Part shown: one piece after another, positions 8,432 through 17,175 of the stretch
Layout of the letters: every line of letters starts with the position of its first letter
Numbering within the stretch: position 1 is the first letter of the stretch
Position numbers and translations under genes: made by a program
From: Undibacterium pigrum
Lineage (GTDB): Bacteria > Pseudomonadota > Gammaproteobacteria > Burkholderiales > Burkholderiaceae_D
Length of the DNA: 64,000 nucleotides
Direction of reading: 5' to 3'
NCBI RefSeq assembly: GCF_003201815.1
Contig: NZ_QJKB01000008.1
Coordinates: 62,001-126,000 of the forward strand
Notes under the pieces: model-generated
Databases searched by the model: none
The model's input: the letters and a program-made list of their open reading frames with translations, nothing else
What the model was told of the DNA's origin: nothing

Positions 8432-8547
8432 GAGGCTGTTGCAAAATTAAGATGGCTAGGCGCCCCCGGCTAGGCGCCCCCGCCGCAGACAGTACTTTAG
8501 TACGACAAGGCGGAGCAACAACGCCAGGTTAATTTTGCAGCAGCCTC
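8432..8547. repeat. 116-bp inverted-repeat element (REP/MITE-like)
   Basis: The ends are a 19-bp inverted repeat with one mismatch: GAGGCTGTTGCAAAATTAA (8432-8450) against TTAATTTTGCAGCAGCCTC (8529-8547). Inside is a perfect 14-bp tandem duplication, GGCTAGGCGCCCCC (8454-8467 and 8468-8481), and a small GTAC-ttta-GTAC hairpin. It has no coding capacity. It sits just after the small peptide gene and could act as its transcript end, but its size and structure suggest a dispersed repeat family. Confidence 0.7.
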
Positions 8548-8603
8548 CAAGAGCACATGGCTCATTTGAGCTATGTGCCTGATGTGGGTATCAGTATCAG
8601 TTG

Positions 8604-9416
8604 TTATCCGCTCGCTCTCCCTGAACAATATTCCCTGAACAAAGACAAGGCATCCATAAAAACAGGTATGCAGTGTGCTGGTTCGTGTCTACTTTGATCT
8701 GACTGTTCATACGCTATTCTCCTGCTCGCCAGTGCAAGCACATGTTGCTGGTCATACAGCTTGAGAAAAAAATCCCATGCATGAGCAGGCTGCTTATCCA
8801 GACTCTGCAACAAGCTCACTGTCGATACATTATCAACGCTGAACACAAGGCGACGTGCATCGGCTGACAAGCCGTCTCCGGTAGCTTTCAGGTAGGCTTC
8901 TTTCAATACCCAGAATTCATAGAATTTCTGCGTCCGGCTTTTTTGGTTCTGTTTCTGTCCCGGCTTATTGATTTCTGCAATTTCCCTGGCGCTGCATACG
9001 ACACCCATCAACTCATCGAGATTGACATCATGGTGTAATAATTCCACGTCGACACCAATATCAGCGTCGTGCGCCAACGCCACCACGACCAGTTCTCCGG
9101 CATGTGAAATGCTGATGGCTGGCAGCTTGATGTCTGCCCTGGCGAGGCCGATAGCTGGCTTGCCAGAGGCCGCCACGACGATGCTGACATCTGCTGGCTG
9201 CAAGCCTGTCAATTTTGCTGTTGCAAGCTTTGTCAGGGCACGTCCGCCCAGATATCTGTCCCTGTCATCCTGTTGCAGATAACGGGCGCAGCGTGTATGT
9301 TCGGCACTGTTTAGCAGCGTCAATAATTCCTGTCTGTATTCACGCAGATCGCTCAGCCTGGCTGTCCAGATTTGAGGCTGCATGATACAAGCCAGTTTTT
9401 TACTTTGTTCGGGCAT
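8604..9416 (-). CDS. Sfp-type 4'-phosphopantetheinyl transferase
   Basis: A protein of up to 270 residues that would move phosphopantetheine from CoA to the serine of a carrier protein. It has the family signatures IGVDVE (Mg-binding Asp and Glu) in the middle and FWVLKEAYLKATGDGLS about 50 residues later, with the W-x-x-KEA-x-x-K pattern. The length fits the Sfp/Gsp group of secondary metabolism rather than the short AcpS. ATG at 9416 is used here; ATG at 9383 is an alternative, and neither has a clear ribosome site. It is divergent from the thioesterase gene, with about 50 bases between starts. The acyl carrier protein at 4957 is the obvious substrate. Confidence 0.9.
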   Translation of the reverse strand: MPEQSKKLACIMQPQIWTARLSDLREYRQELLTLLNSAEHTRCARYLQQDDRDRYLGGRALTKLATAKLTGLQPADVSIVVAASGKPAIGLARADIKLPAISISHAGELVVVALAHDADIGVDVELLHHDVNLDELMGVVCSAREIAEINKPGQKQNQKSRTQKFYEFWVLKEAYLKATGDGLSADARRLVFSVDNVSTVSLLQSLDKQPAHAWDFFLKLYDQQHVLALASRRIAYEQSDQSRHEPAHCIPVFMDALSLFREYCSGRASG

Positions 9417-9466
9417 GCTTGGGTTATAGTCGTTTTAAAATTAATTTGTGTCAAAGGAAAACCATA

Positions 9467-10132
9467 TTGAAGATTATCGCTTATCCATTTGCCGGTGGCA
9501 GCACTTATAGTTATGCCAGGCTATCGCGTGAGCATGCGCATGAGTGGCTGACTTTTGATCCCCCTGGGCATGGCAGCAATATGCGCTATCCTCTGATGCA
9601 CAGCATACCCGGGATGGTAACAGCCTTGCTGGAGCCAACTTTGCGTGCTACTGCCGGCAGCCCTTATGTCTTGTTTGGACATAGCATGGGAGCTTACATT
9701 GCACTGTCCATGCTCGACAGGCTGCATGAACTCGGTGCCAGCTTGCCGCAGAGGCTGGTGCTCTCAGGTGCTGCTGCACCACATAGCCGGGTTTTACAGC
9801 ATCATGCAGAATTGCCCCATAAGGAATTCATGGCTTGGGTCGCAGATATGGGCGGCATATCTGCAGAAGTGCTGGCCGAACCACAATTGATGGAATTGTT
9901 TGAACCCATTTTGCGTGCCGACGTGGGCGCGGCAGAAGCCTATGTCGATGGTAGCCTGCGTGAGCACGATGTACCAGTGCGCATCTTGCTGGGCAAGGAC
10001 GACAGGATAGCCCTGGCCAACTGCCAGGCCTGGCGTGATTGTTTCGTACACGAACCTGAAGTGCATGTTTTCTCAGGTGGCCATTTCTTCCTGTTTGACG
10101 AGATCGAAAAAGTGCAGGCCCTGATAGCCTGA
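9467..10132 (+). CDS. Type II thioesterase (alpha/beta hydrolase)
   Basis: A 221-residue thioesterase of the type that accompanies PKS/NRPS/ACP systems. It starts with the diagnostic YPFAGGSTYSY segment, has the nucleophile elbow GHSMGA (Ser73), and the C-terminal SGGHFFLF with the catalytic His. An Asp in LLGKDDRIA near residue 177 completes the triad. I place the start at TTG 9467 because AAAGGA lies a correct distance upstream and homologues begin just before the PF-AGG motif; an ATG at 9419 would add an unrelated 16-residue extension. It may release products or clear mis-loaded ACP. Divergent from the phosphopantetheinyl transferase, it completes the carrier-protein tool set of this locus. 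Confidence 0.88.
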   Translation: MKIIAYPFAGGSTYSYARLSREHAHEWLTFDPPGHGSNMRYPLMHSIPGMVTALLEPTLRATAGSPYVLFGHSMGAYIALSMLDRLHELGASLPQRLVLSGAAAPHSRVLQHHAELPHKEFMAWVADMGGISAEVLAEPQLMELFEPILRADVGAAEAYVDGSLREHDVPVRILLGKDDRIALANCQAWRDCFVHEPEVHVFSGGHFFLFDEIEKVQALIA

Positions 10133-10543
10133 CTGCCTGATTGTCTCATTGCTGACTTCAGCAGAAATACGCACTCCCAAAGGGAAATCATGTCGTCCTG
10201 CAATGAGCGGCATGATAGCTCTGCCTGCATACTTTTCCCATTCAGTATTTATCTTTAAATATAGCTGTATGCAGCTTGTCTTTACTCACTCCTGCAAAGC
10301 CAGATAAATGTCTCTTTAATGCAAATTTGGCAAAATAATCCTTTCAAATAAATTAGCATATAGTAAAGTAAAATTGTTAATCATTTCTGAAATCCTTGCC
10401 ACCTGCAAGTAGATAAAATCTTTCAATAAAACAAATTTTAGTATTGCCTGCAGCGTCCATATGCTGCGCAGGGCAAGCCCGTGGACTGCCATCCGGCATT
10501 TCATTTTCATCATAGCTTCTTCAGTCAACAGGAGAAAACTCAT
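10133..10543. other. Intergenic region before the split-VioB genes
   Basis: About 410 bases without a convincing gene. The part from 10250 to 10440 is clearly AT-richer than its flanks and probably contains the promoter for the leader ORF and two genes that follow, but I could not pick a firm -35/-10 pair. No repeat or hairpin of note was seen. Confidence 0.5.
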
Positions 10544-10597
10544 ATGAACAAGCATATTCCTGTCGCTCTTTGCAGTGTCAGCAAGGAGCAGGCATGA
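10544..10597 (+). CDS. 17-residue leader ORF (MNKHIPVALCSVSKEQA)
   Basis: A very short reading frame with its own ribosome site (AGGAG at 10530-10534, nine bases before ATG). Its stop TGA (10595-10597) overlaps the ATG of the ferritin-like gene (10594-10596) in an ATGA arrangement. Such coupling is typical of a regulatory leader peptide or a real small protein. The sequence has no run of one amino acid that would suggest classical attenuation. Its reality is supported by the ribosome site and the coupling only. Confidence 0.45.
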   Translation: MNKHIPVALCSVSKEQA

Positions 10598-11601
10598 TAC
10601 TTTTAAAACTACCTCCTCTCACCAGCGTGGCCCAGGCGCGGGCCATGCTGGAAACCGCCATGAATGTAGAATTTGGCACCTTGCCGCCGTATTTGTATGC
10701 GCAGTTGACGATACTGCCAAATAGCAATCTGCCTGCGATGGCGCGCCTGCAATCCATCACCCATCAGGAAATGATACATCTGTGCCTGGCAGCGAATATC
10801 CTCAATGCTCTCGGTGGCAGTCCCAGGCTCAACCCACCTGTTTACCCCGGCCCCTTGCCCGGTGACATAGGGCATGACGGCAAGGTCCTGACCCTGCATA
10901 TACTTCCCTTCGGCAAGCCAGCCATGCAGCAGGGCATGAATATAGAAATGCCGGTAGAACCCATCGTCTTCCCGCAACTCAAAATGCTGGAAGCGGCCAC
11001 AGTCAAGGCAGTCACCATAGGCCAGTTTTATGAAGCCCTGGATGCTTACCTGAAAACTTTGCCCGCTACGGCCTGGCAGGCGGGCCGCAACCAGATTGAA
11101 GACAAGCAATTCTTCCCCGGCCAGTTATTCGCCGTCAATAATTATGCCGATGCGCACAAGGCCATACAGGTGATCGTCTCAGAAGGTGAGGGAACCCGCG
11201 ACGACCCGCTGGACTTCAGCAAGGAGCTCTCGCATTACTACCGCTTTGAAGAAATTTTCCGTAACCAGGTCTTGACCAGCAGTGATTCCAAACAAGGGTT
11301 TTCCTGGGGCGGGCCTTTGGGTGTGGACTGGGGCAAGGTCTATCCAGCTATCGCAGATCCGCAATTGCATGATTTTTCAAAAGAACCGGCCGCAGCCAGA
11401 GAGGCACAGGCTGCCTGCACCATCGCCTATAGCGCCATGGTTGATTCACTCAATCTGGCATTGAATGGCAATGCGGCGCAATTGGGGATAGCAGTGCGCA
11501 AGATGTTTGATTTGCGCATGGCTGCCATCCACGCCCTGCAAACGCCGCTGGCAGACAAGCACAAAGTTGCCGGGCCAGCCTTCATCTACAAGAAAATCTG
11601 A
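10594..11601 (+). CDS. Ferritin-like protein, VioB C-terminal-half homologue (iminophenyl-pyruvate dimer synthase type)
   Basis: A 335-residue protein with the ferritin-like fold found in the C-terminal half of VioB/RebD. Near the start are LETAMNVEFGTLPPYLYAQL and, about 25 residues on, ITHQEMIHLCLAANILNALG; the E...E-x-x-H pattern supplies metal or haem-pocket ligands. VioB couples two imino acids in violacein biosynthesis. No VioA, C, D or E gene is near, so a violacein product is not implied. The start at ATG 10594 is fixed by AAGGAG at 10583-10588; an upstream in-frame ATG at 10570 is less likely. It is translationally coupled to the leader ORF and followed after 16 bases by the VioB N-half homologue. 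Confidence 0.85.
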   Translation: MILLKLPPLTSVAQARAMLETAMNVEFGTLPPYLYAQLTILPNSNLPAMARLQSITHQEMIHLCLAANILNALGGSPRLNPPVYPGPLPGDIGHDGKVLTLHILPFGKPAMQQGMNIEMPVEPIVFPQLKMLEAATVKAVTIGQFYEALDAYLKTLPATAWQAGRNQIEDKQFFPGQLFAVNNYADAHKAIQVIVSEGEGTRDDPLDFSKELSHYYRFEEIFRNQVLTSSDSKQGFSWGGPLGVDWGKVYPAIADPQLHDFSKEPAAAREAQAACTIAYSAMVDSLNLALNGNAAQLGIAVRKMFDLRMAAIHALQTPLADKHKVAGPAFIYKKI

Positions 11602-11617
11602 AACGGGAGAAAACAGC

Positions 11618-13471
11618 ATGAGTATCCTGCAAATACCGCGCATTCATTTCAAGGGACAAATTTCCTGGGACCCCATCGTTACCAATAATTACCCTGAATT
11701 TTATAACGAAGATAAATCGCAAACTGTATTGACACCGCCAGAGACGATGAAGCAGTTTCGCCAGAGTGCGATAGAGGCAGTAAAAACAGATGGCAACTGG
11801 AATCCGCATGGCACGCACAGGGTCAAGTTCTTTGATGCTTTCGTCTCATCCGTTGATCTGGGTCATGGTCTGGTGACGACAGACAAGCTCTGTGGCGCAC
11901 CCTGTAACCTGAACGCCATGTTGATTGATCTGGAACCATATGGTGCCTGCACCTCGCAGTTGTTTTTTGATGCCATCAACTTTGGCATTGATGGTGGCTG
12001 CCGCATCGTGGCACCGCGCAATGAACGATTTACCGCGCGTTACATCAATTTCTCACGTAACTCTTTTGGTTTTACTGCCGGTGGCGCTTCAGTGAACTGG
12101 CAAACCTCTTTCGCCACCGCTGGCCTGAAAATCGACGGCCACAAAAGCGTCGCCCTGGCGGCTTTGCAGCTTGCCTTGCAAGAGCCCGATGCGCAGGGCC
12201 TAGTCATCAGTTTCAATGCTTATCGTACGGTTTATTTTGATGATCCTACATTAAGTAACAAGGTCCCTGGTCCTGCTGCCGCACAGTCGAAATTACTATA
12301 TGACAAACTGATGGCAGGGGGCTTCCAGCCTAATCCTGCGCGCAGCATGATAGTCGGCACTATCGGTGTCTGGCGCAAAGGTGAGCCCATGCATGAACCT
12401 GGCGACCGTGCCCTGTTGCCGCCGCAACCTGCGGCAAAGCCATTGTTTGCAACTGCACACGCCCGCTTGAATAAAACCCAGGTCAGCCTGGATTTATCCA
12501 ATAGCGTCAGCGAAACTGGCGCTGATCTTAAAAAATATGACTGGGGTACGTTGCAACTGTATGCTGTCGACAAGAAAAACAAGAAAGAATATTTGCTGGG
12601 CAGTCTCAACTACAATCAATACGATCGTGCTGCCTATGAGGCTGGCTCAGGCATCGTCAGCTTCAATATCAATCACGCCAGCGAGGCTGAGCAGGCGGAC
12701 TGGGAGTTGCGCACTGCAGACGGCAAAGTATTGCTGGCTGAAGCGCCTTTGCGTCTGATACCGCGCACACCCAATCTGTATCTGGACCAGGGCCCGGCAA
12801 GCTCGGTTAAATTCCAGATGTATAAGCATGGCAAACCACTGTTCCAGACCAGCGATGTAACGCTATTCCAGATGTCGGCAGATGGTGGCACGGTAACCGC
12901 GACGCAAAACCTGCAGACTGATGGTGAGGGTGGCTTGCGCCTCAAGGCCGATGCCAGCAAAGGCCAGGTATATGCCTATGTGCCCGTTGCCGGAAAAAAC
13001 ATGCCTGCACCCGCAGACGGCCTGAGTACCCAGATCTACACCTATGCCTATATACGTGTGCGTCCTGCCGATGCTGCTATCGCTGCCTTGCCAGCGACCT
13101 GGGACAATGTCTACAAACATGTACTCATCAACTGGAATGCCATGGCACCCTGCATGGATAACTGGCTTGATCTCGCCAATCCGGCACAGATACGCAGCTA
13201 CGCCTCCATCTTGCATCGCCTGACCGATCCTGCGGCGTTTGAAAGTTATTTGTTCATGCCGGTGACCCGGGACCTGACAAAAGGGCAGCGTAGCCTGTTG
13301 TACCGCTTCCTGGAAGGGCACGCACCTTTGGCGGCAGAAACTCCAGAGATACTGGAAACGATGCCTGTCATGGCTGCCGTAATGACAGAAAAAAAATCTC
13401 TACCACAATCGGAAAGTTTGCCGCACTTTACGCAATTAAGCCGTTCCTTGCGAAATCCTGGCAAGGAGTGA
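11618..13471 (+). CDS. VioB N-terminal-half homologue
   Basis: A 617-residue protein. Its first residues, MSILQIPRIHFKGQISWDP, closely resemble the beginning of violacein synthase VioB as I recall it (MSIL-x-x-PRIHF-x-G), and the short motif GVWRKGE near residue 250 also matches that protein. In VioB this half precedes the ferritin-like half in one chain of about 1000 residues; here the two are separate genes in reverse order. The start ATG 11618 has GGGAG at 11605-11609. No transmembrane segments or signal peptide were seen. The two products probably form one complex. Substrate is unknown. Confidence 0.82.
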   Translation: MSILQIPRIHFKGQISWDPIVTNNYPEFYNEDKSQTVLTPPETMKQFRQSAIEAVKTDGNWNPHGTHRVKFFDAFVSSVDLGHGLVTTDKLCGAPCNLNAMLIDLEPYGACTSQLFFDAINFGIDGGCRIVAPRNERFTARYINFSRNSFGFTAGGASVNWQTSFATAGLKIDGHKSVALAALQLALQEPDAQGLVISFNAYRTVYFDDPTLSNKVPGPAAAQSKLLYDKLMAGGFQPNPARSMIVGTIGVWRKGEPMHEPGDRALLPPQPAAKPLFATAHARLNKTQVSLDLSNSVSETGADLKKYDWGTLQLYAVDKKNKKEYLLGSLNYNQYDRAAYEAGSGIVSFNINHASEAEQADWELRTADGKVLLAEAPLRLIPRTPNLYLDQGPASSVKFQMYKHGKPLFQTSDVTLFQMSADGGTVTATQNLQTDGEGGLRLKADASKGQVYAYVPVAGKNMPAPADGLSTQIYTYAYIRVRPADAAIAALPATWDNVYKHVLINWNAMAPCMDNWLDLANPAQIRSYASILHRLTDPAAFESYLFMPVTRDLTKGQRSLLYRFLEGHAPLAAETPEILETMPVMAAVMTEKKSLPQSESLPHFTQLSRSLRNPGKE

Positions 13472-13480
13472 GGTCACATA

Positions 13481-13513
13481 AGGATATCGACCGTTTTCTA
13501 CGGTCGATATCCT
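13481..13513. terminator. Strong hairpin after the split-VioB genes
   Basis: A perfect 13-bp stem, AGGATATCGACCG and CGGTCGATATCCT, around a 7-base loop. No T-run follows, so it may be a factor-dependent terminator or a transcript-stabilising hairpin rather than a classical intrinsic terminator. Confidence 0.55.
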
Positions 13514-13541
13514 GAATTGAAAACAGTGGATAAGGTAATGA

Positions 13542-13556
13542 ATGTTATCGATAATC
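13542..13556. promoter_or_regulatory. LacI-type operator-like site
   Basis: ATGTTATCGATAATC lies about 50 bases upstream of the gene at 13607. Its first ten bases match the repeated motif ATGTTATCGATGTCA found twice before the TonB receptor (17176-17211). It may be a further target of the LacI-family regulator at 17586; the match could also be chance. Confidence 0.3.
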
Positions 13557-13606
13557 TCACTGTGCGTGCCTGGGTTTTGCCGTAATCTGGAAATCGGAAA
13601 ATCAAA

Positions 13607-14440
13607 ATGACCTTTGATATTGATCTTAAATTTTGGCTACAGCTTTCGGTCGTTGGGACAGTGATTGCTACTTTAGGTGCGCTATTAGGAATATTCATAA
13701 AAGAATATTTTCTTCAACGCTCATTCGAGCAGTGGAAACAAAAAAAAGCCCTTGAGCAGCTTTATCAAAAATTTCGTGACCCCTTGCTTTTGTCTGCTAA
13801 AGAATTAGCCTCCAGGGTCAGTGAAGTATTAAAGCATTACCCGACCGTATATCTGAAAGAGAAAGTGTTAACTTCAAGGCCAGAAAAACAATTGGTAAAT
13901 AGTATTAATGATGCTTACTTTCAACGATATAAATTAATGAGCACTGTCTATCGTTTTGCTGCATTCCTTGCATGGCTTGAACTCTATCGTCAAGAGTTGA
14001 CTTTCATGCATCCAGAGCGCAATGAAAAAGCAGAAAAATTAGAATCGGTTGTGGAATTATTGCGTGGTGATTTAGCTGATGGGCAACTCAATCAGGCGAA
14101 AGATTGGGAAAAATGGAGAGATACATTAATTTTTCGTGAAGAGTTAAGAGCTATTGGTGAGGTACTCATAGTGGTGCATGGTACGTCCAGGACGGTAATG
14201 GGGTACGGAACTTACTGCGAGAATATAGAGTCATCAAATCGTAATGCCATAAAAAGGTGGATGCCAGTAATACTTAACTTCTTGATGGAGTTGGAAAACA
14301 ATGGCAAAGATTTTCGAGAAGTTCGGCTGAAACTTTTTTTTGTGCATTTGATTGAGTTCATCAAACTGCTGGATAACTGTGGAGTTGAACGTCGTCTTTT
14401 AGATGCCTACGATAAAATCACTGAAGAAATGAAGCTTTGA
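13607..14440 (+). CDS. Orphan membrane-anchored protein
   Basis: A 277-residue protein I cannot assign. One N-terminal membrane helix spans about residues 10-33 (LQLSVVGTVIATLGALLGIF) and is followed by a charged, mostly helical cytoplasmic body with stretches such as QWKQKKALEQLYQKF. Base composition is AT-richer than the genes on both sides, suggesting transfer from elsewhere. It stands alone between the split-VioB genes and a convergent TonB receptor, with a hairpin terminator after it. Confidence 0.72.
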   Translation: MTFDIDLKFWLQLSVVGTVIATLGALLGIFIKEYFLQRSFEQWKQKKALEQLYQKFRDPLLLSAKELASRVSEVLKHYPTVYLKEKVLTSRPEKQLVNSINDAYFQRYKLMSTVYRFAAFLAWLELYRQELTFMHPERNEKAEKLESVVELLRGDLADGQLNQAKDWEKWRDTLIFREELRAIGEVLIVVHGTSRTVMGYGTYCENIESSNRNAIKRWMPVILNFLMELENNGKDFREVRLKLFFVHLIEFIKLLDNCGVERRLLDAYDKITEEMKL

Positions 14441-14473
14441 CCTTAGTCCAAGATGATTTTTCTATATTAAAAA

Positions 14474-14499
14474 CGTGGTCCTGATTACTCGGGACCACG
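14474..14499. terminator. Bidirectional terminator between convergent genes
   Basis: The stem CGTGGTCC / GGACCACG (14474-14481 and 14492-14499) is preceded by a short A-run and followed by AT-rich sequence with a TTTTT. It separates the orphan gene ending at 14440 from the TonB receptor ending at 14522. Confidence 0.6.
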
Positions 14500-14521
14500 C
14501 ATAACAATTTTTGGAAAGAAA

Positions 14522-16987
14522 TTAAAAGCGATACAGTACAGACGCCTCAATCGCGCGGCCAAAAATAGGGCGGGCAAAAACTACGCTGCTGCCACTGCCT
14601 ATGACACGAGAATTTCCTTCAGTCAGACCCAGTTGATTGGTCAGATTGGTGCCAACCAGACGGAATTCCAGATTGTCACCCAGGCCTACCAAAATGCCGG
14701 CATCAAGCGTGTAATACTTGGGCAATGATTGCTGGTTTTCTGCATCAGCAAAGCGTGCATCAACATGCGTGTAAGTACCATACAATTTAATGTCGCCATT
14801 GTCGAAGGGGATGCGGTAGCTGGGTGACAGACGGAACTGCAATTTAGGCTGGCGCTTCACTTCATTGCCAGTATTGGTACCATAGTTTTCATACTTGGAT
14901 TTCTGGTAAGCGCCGCTGAGTGAAATCTGGAAATTCTTGACAGGACGTGCTGCCACTTCAAATTCCAGACCAGAACCACTGGAGCCACCTATCGCATTCA
15001 CATTGCGACCATCTGCCAAAAACTGCTGGAAGGGCAGGCCAGTGAAAGTATTGTGGAAGAAAGTCAGATAAGCGCTGAAGTATTCTGACACGCTCTTCAA
15101 ACCTATCTCATATTGCTTGACCTTGGTCACAGGTGCATTCACGCCATTGTCGCGTATGGTGTCGAACTGTGGCAGGGCAAAGCCGGAATTAAGGCGTGCA
15201 AACAAGCTGAAATTTTCTGACACCTTGTAATTGCCACCGAGTGTATAAGACACTTCATTGTCAGACCGGTCGACTGGGGTATTGCTGCCGCTCAGTACCG
15301 AGGCGCTGTTGTTGTACAGTGTTAGCGGATTATTGTCCAGATCCACTGACTTTGGATTTGAGATAACGCCATTCAAGCGACGGTTCTCGGTGCGTACACC
15401 TGCATCAACGCGGATACGGTCATTGATCTTCCACTCATCCGCCAGGTAAAACGCCGTGTTCTGTGCCGAGAAATTTTCATTCAAGGTATAAAAGGATGCG
15501 CCATCATGGCCATTACCGCTGACTATTACGCCATTATTCAACTGTACATTGATAGGGCGGGCATTTGCTGTTGCTGTCATCAACACGCTATTGCCCAGAT
15601 ACCACATGTCCTTGGATGAGTAGTCAGCGTAATACAGACCAGCGGTAAAGGTATGGTCTTTGACGATCTCTTTGCTGATGCGCAATTCATCAGTGAAAGA
15701 ACTCAGTTTCTTTTCTACCGACCAGATACCGGCTGACATTACTTGCTGGTCGCCCGCCACCGCAGCGCCACCATTCAGATAAGTTGCCGTACCCGAGACA
15801 GCCTGCTTGCCACCTGCCGCAGCTACTACATTGGCCTGGCCATTGGCAGACGAGATGGCGCTATTGATATAACTGGACATACTCACAGGGCTATTGCCGG
15901 TGAAGATTGCCAGGGTAGGGGCATCGCCAGAAAAATGATTGAGCTTGTTACTGATATTCCAGCCATTGATGCTTTGCGAAAAATCCACACCAAACAGATT
16001 GGCTTGCAAGCCGCGGCCATTTGCCAGGTCTTTATTCAATACCTGGCCAGGGCCGACTTCCAGTGCGACATTGCGTAATTCATTGCTGTACAGCGAACCA
16101 GTCAAAGGATCAAAACCAGGAAAAGCAGTTGGCTTGCCACCTGCAGAGCTGGCAGAGATCAGCGGTACCCCAGTATAGAAAGTATTTTTGTCATTGACGG
16201 TACGCGCATAAAAAGTCAGCTCGCCCTGGTCCAGCTTTCTGGTGACGCTGGTAGTGATTTGCCCGCCTTGGTCTGCCGGATATTGCCCGTCACGCACGCC
16301 TTGTGCTACGCGGTAAAAGCCACCTATGCTGCCATACCAGCCATCGGCAATCTTGCCGCTATAATAGCCATCAATACGGCGCAGATTGCCCGTGCCCACG
16401 GTAGCACGCAAACTACCTTCTGCCACATCGCGCCCTTTCTTGAGCAGGAAGTTCATGGTTGCACCAGGCTGGCCATTCGAGAAGATAGGGCTGGGGCCAC
16501 CGCGCAAGACTTCTACCCGTTCTATGGTGTCATCAATGCGGAACAAGGATGAACCTTCGAGGAAAGACAGGGTAGGTGGCGGGAACAAAGGCGAGCCATT
16601 CATTTGTATGGTCACAAACGGCGCATCACCATCGATTGGGAAACCACGCACACCGATATTGGCACCAGCATTGCCGCCACTGGATTCGGCATAAATGCCG
16701 GGCACTATTTTCAACAGATCGGCGGTGCTGCTCGGGGCAGCCTGTTTCAGTTGTTCTTCATTCGCGGTAGTGATGGAATAAGACGCATCAATCTTGCGCT
16801 GGCCGCCGTTGCGGGCATTACCGGTCACGACGACTTGCTGGACTTCATCTGCCTTGCCTGGCGCAGCGGTAGCAGTAGTGGCGGCATTGGTATCTGGATT
16901 GCTGGCGACCTGGGCTTGCGCCTGGCTCAATAATGTCATCATGGCGATAGTAATCGCCGACAAGCGGAAAGGCTTGTTGCAGTTCAT
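14522..16987 (-). CDS. TonB-dependent outer-membrane receptor (probably carbohydrate type)
   Basis: An 821-residue receptor. It has a signal peptide (FRLSAITIAMMTLLSQAQAQ), a plug domain (TTANEEQLKQAAPSSTADLL, IGVRGFPIDGD, IERVEVLRGGPSPIFSNG) and a C-terminal strand ending VLYRF for barrel assembly. ATG 16987 is preferred because AGGAG lies seven bases upstream; an upstream in-frame ATG at 17068 lacks support. The substrate is not evident from sequence. A divergent LacI-family gene and two operator copies in the shared 600-base intergenic region suggest control by a sugar or similar ligand rather than iron, by analogy with carbohydrate-uptake TonB receptors. Confidence 0.93.
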   Translation of the reverse strand: MNCNKPFRLSAITIAMMTLLSQAQAQVASNPDTNAATTATAAPGKADEVQQVVVTGNARNGGQRKIDASYSITTANEEQLKQAAPSSTADLLKIVPGIYAESSGGNAGANIGVRGFPIDGDAPFVTIQMNGSPLFPPPTLSFLEGSSLFRIDDTIERVEVLRGGPSPIFSNGQPGATMNFLLKKGRDVAEGSLRATVGTGNLRRIDGYYSGKIADGWYGSIGGFYRVAQGVRDGQYPADQGGQITTSVTRKLDQGELTFYARTVNDKNTFYTGVPLISASSAGGKPTAFPGFDPLTGSLYSNELRNVALEVGPGQVLNKDLANGRGLQANLFGVDFSQSINGWNISNKLNHFSGDAPTLAIFTGNSPVSMSSYINSAISSANGQANVVAAAGGKQAVSGTATYLNGGAAVAGDQQVMSAGIWSVEKKLSSFTDELRISKEIVKDHTFTAGLYYADYSSKDMWYLGNSVLMTATANARPINVQLNNGVIVSGNGHDGASFYTLNENFSAQNTAFYLADEWKINDRIRVDAGVRTENRRLNGVISNPKSVDLDNNPLTLYNNSASVLSGSNTPVDRSDNEVSYTLGGNYKVSENFSLFARLNSGFALPQFDTIRDNGVNAPVTKVKQYEIGLKSVSEYFSAYLTFFHNTFTGLPFQQFLADGRNVNAIGGSSGSGLEFEVAARPVKNFQISLSGAYQKSKYENYGTNTGNEVKRQPKLQFRLSPSYRIPFDNGDIKLYGTYTHVDARFADAENQQSLPKYYTLDAGILVGLGDNLEFRLVGTNLTNQLGLTEGNSRVIGSGSSVVFARPIFGRAIEASVLYRF

Positions 16988-17175
16988 GTTGTGCTCCTGA
17001 ATATTATTAAAGTTTGTCGTCCCTAACATCCGTTCAAGGCCAATGCACAGAATTTTCATCATACGCATTGTTGCCTCTTGCCACTTCCTAAATGAGTCCG
17101 GCCTGGTTTTTTATGCGGCCTGTTTCCCTGGTACTCAAGTGACGAGATGTAAAAACAAGCTCATTGAAACAATTA

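Noticed and set aside
8454..8481. Tandem 14-bp repeat considered as CRISPR or VNTR
   Set aside because: Only two abutting copies with no spacers, within an inverted-repeat element.
10594..13471. A violacein biosynthesis cluster
   Set aside because: Only VioB-like halves are present; no tryptophan oxidase, VioE or flavin hydroxylases are in the window.
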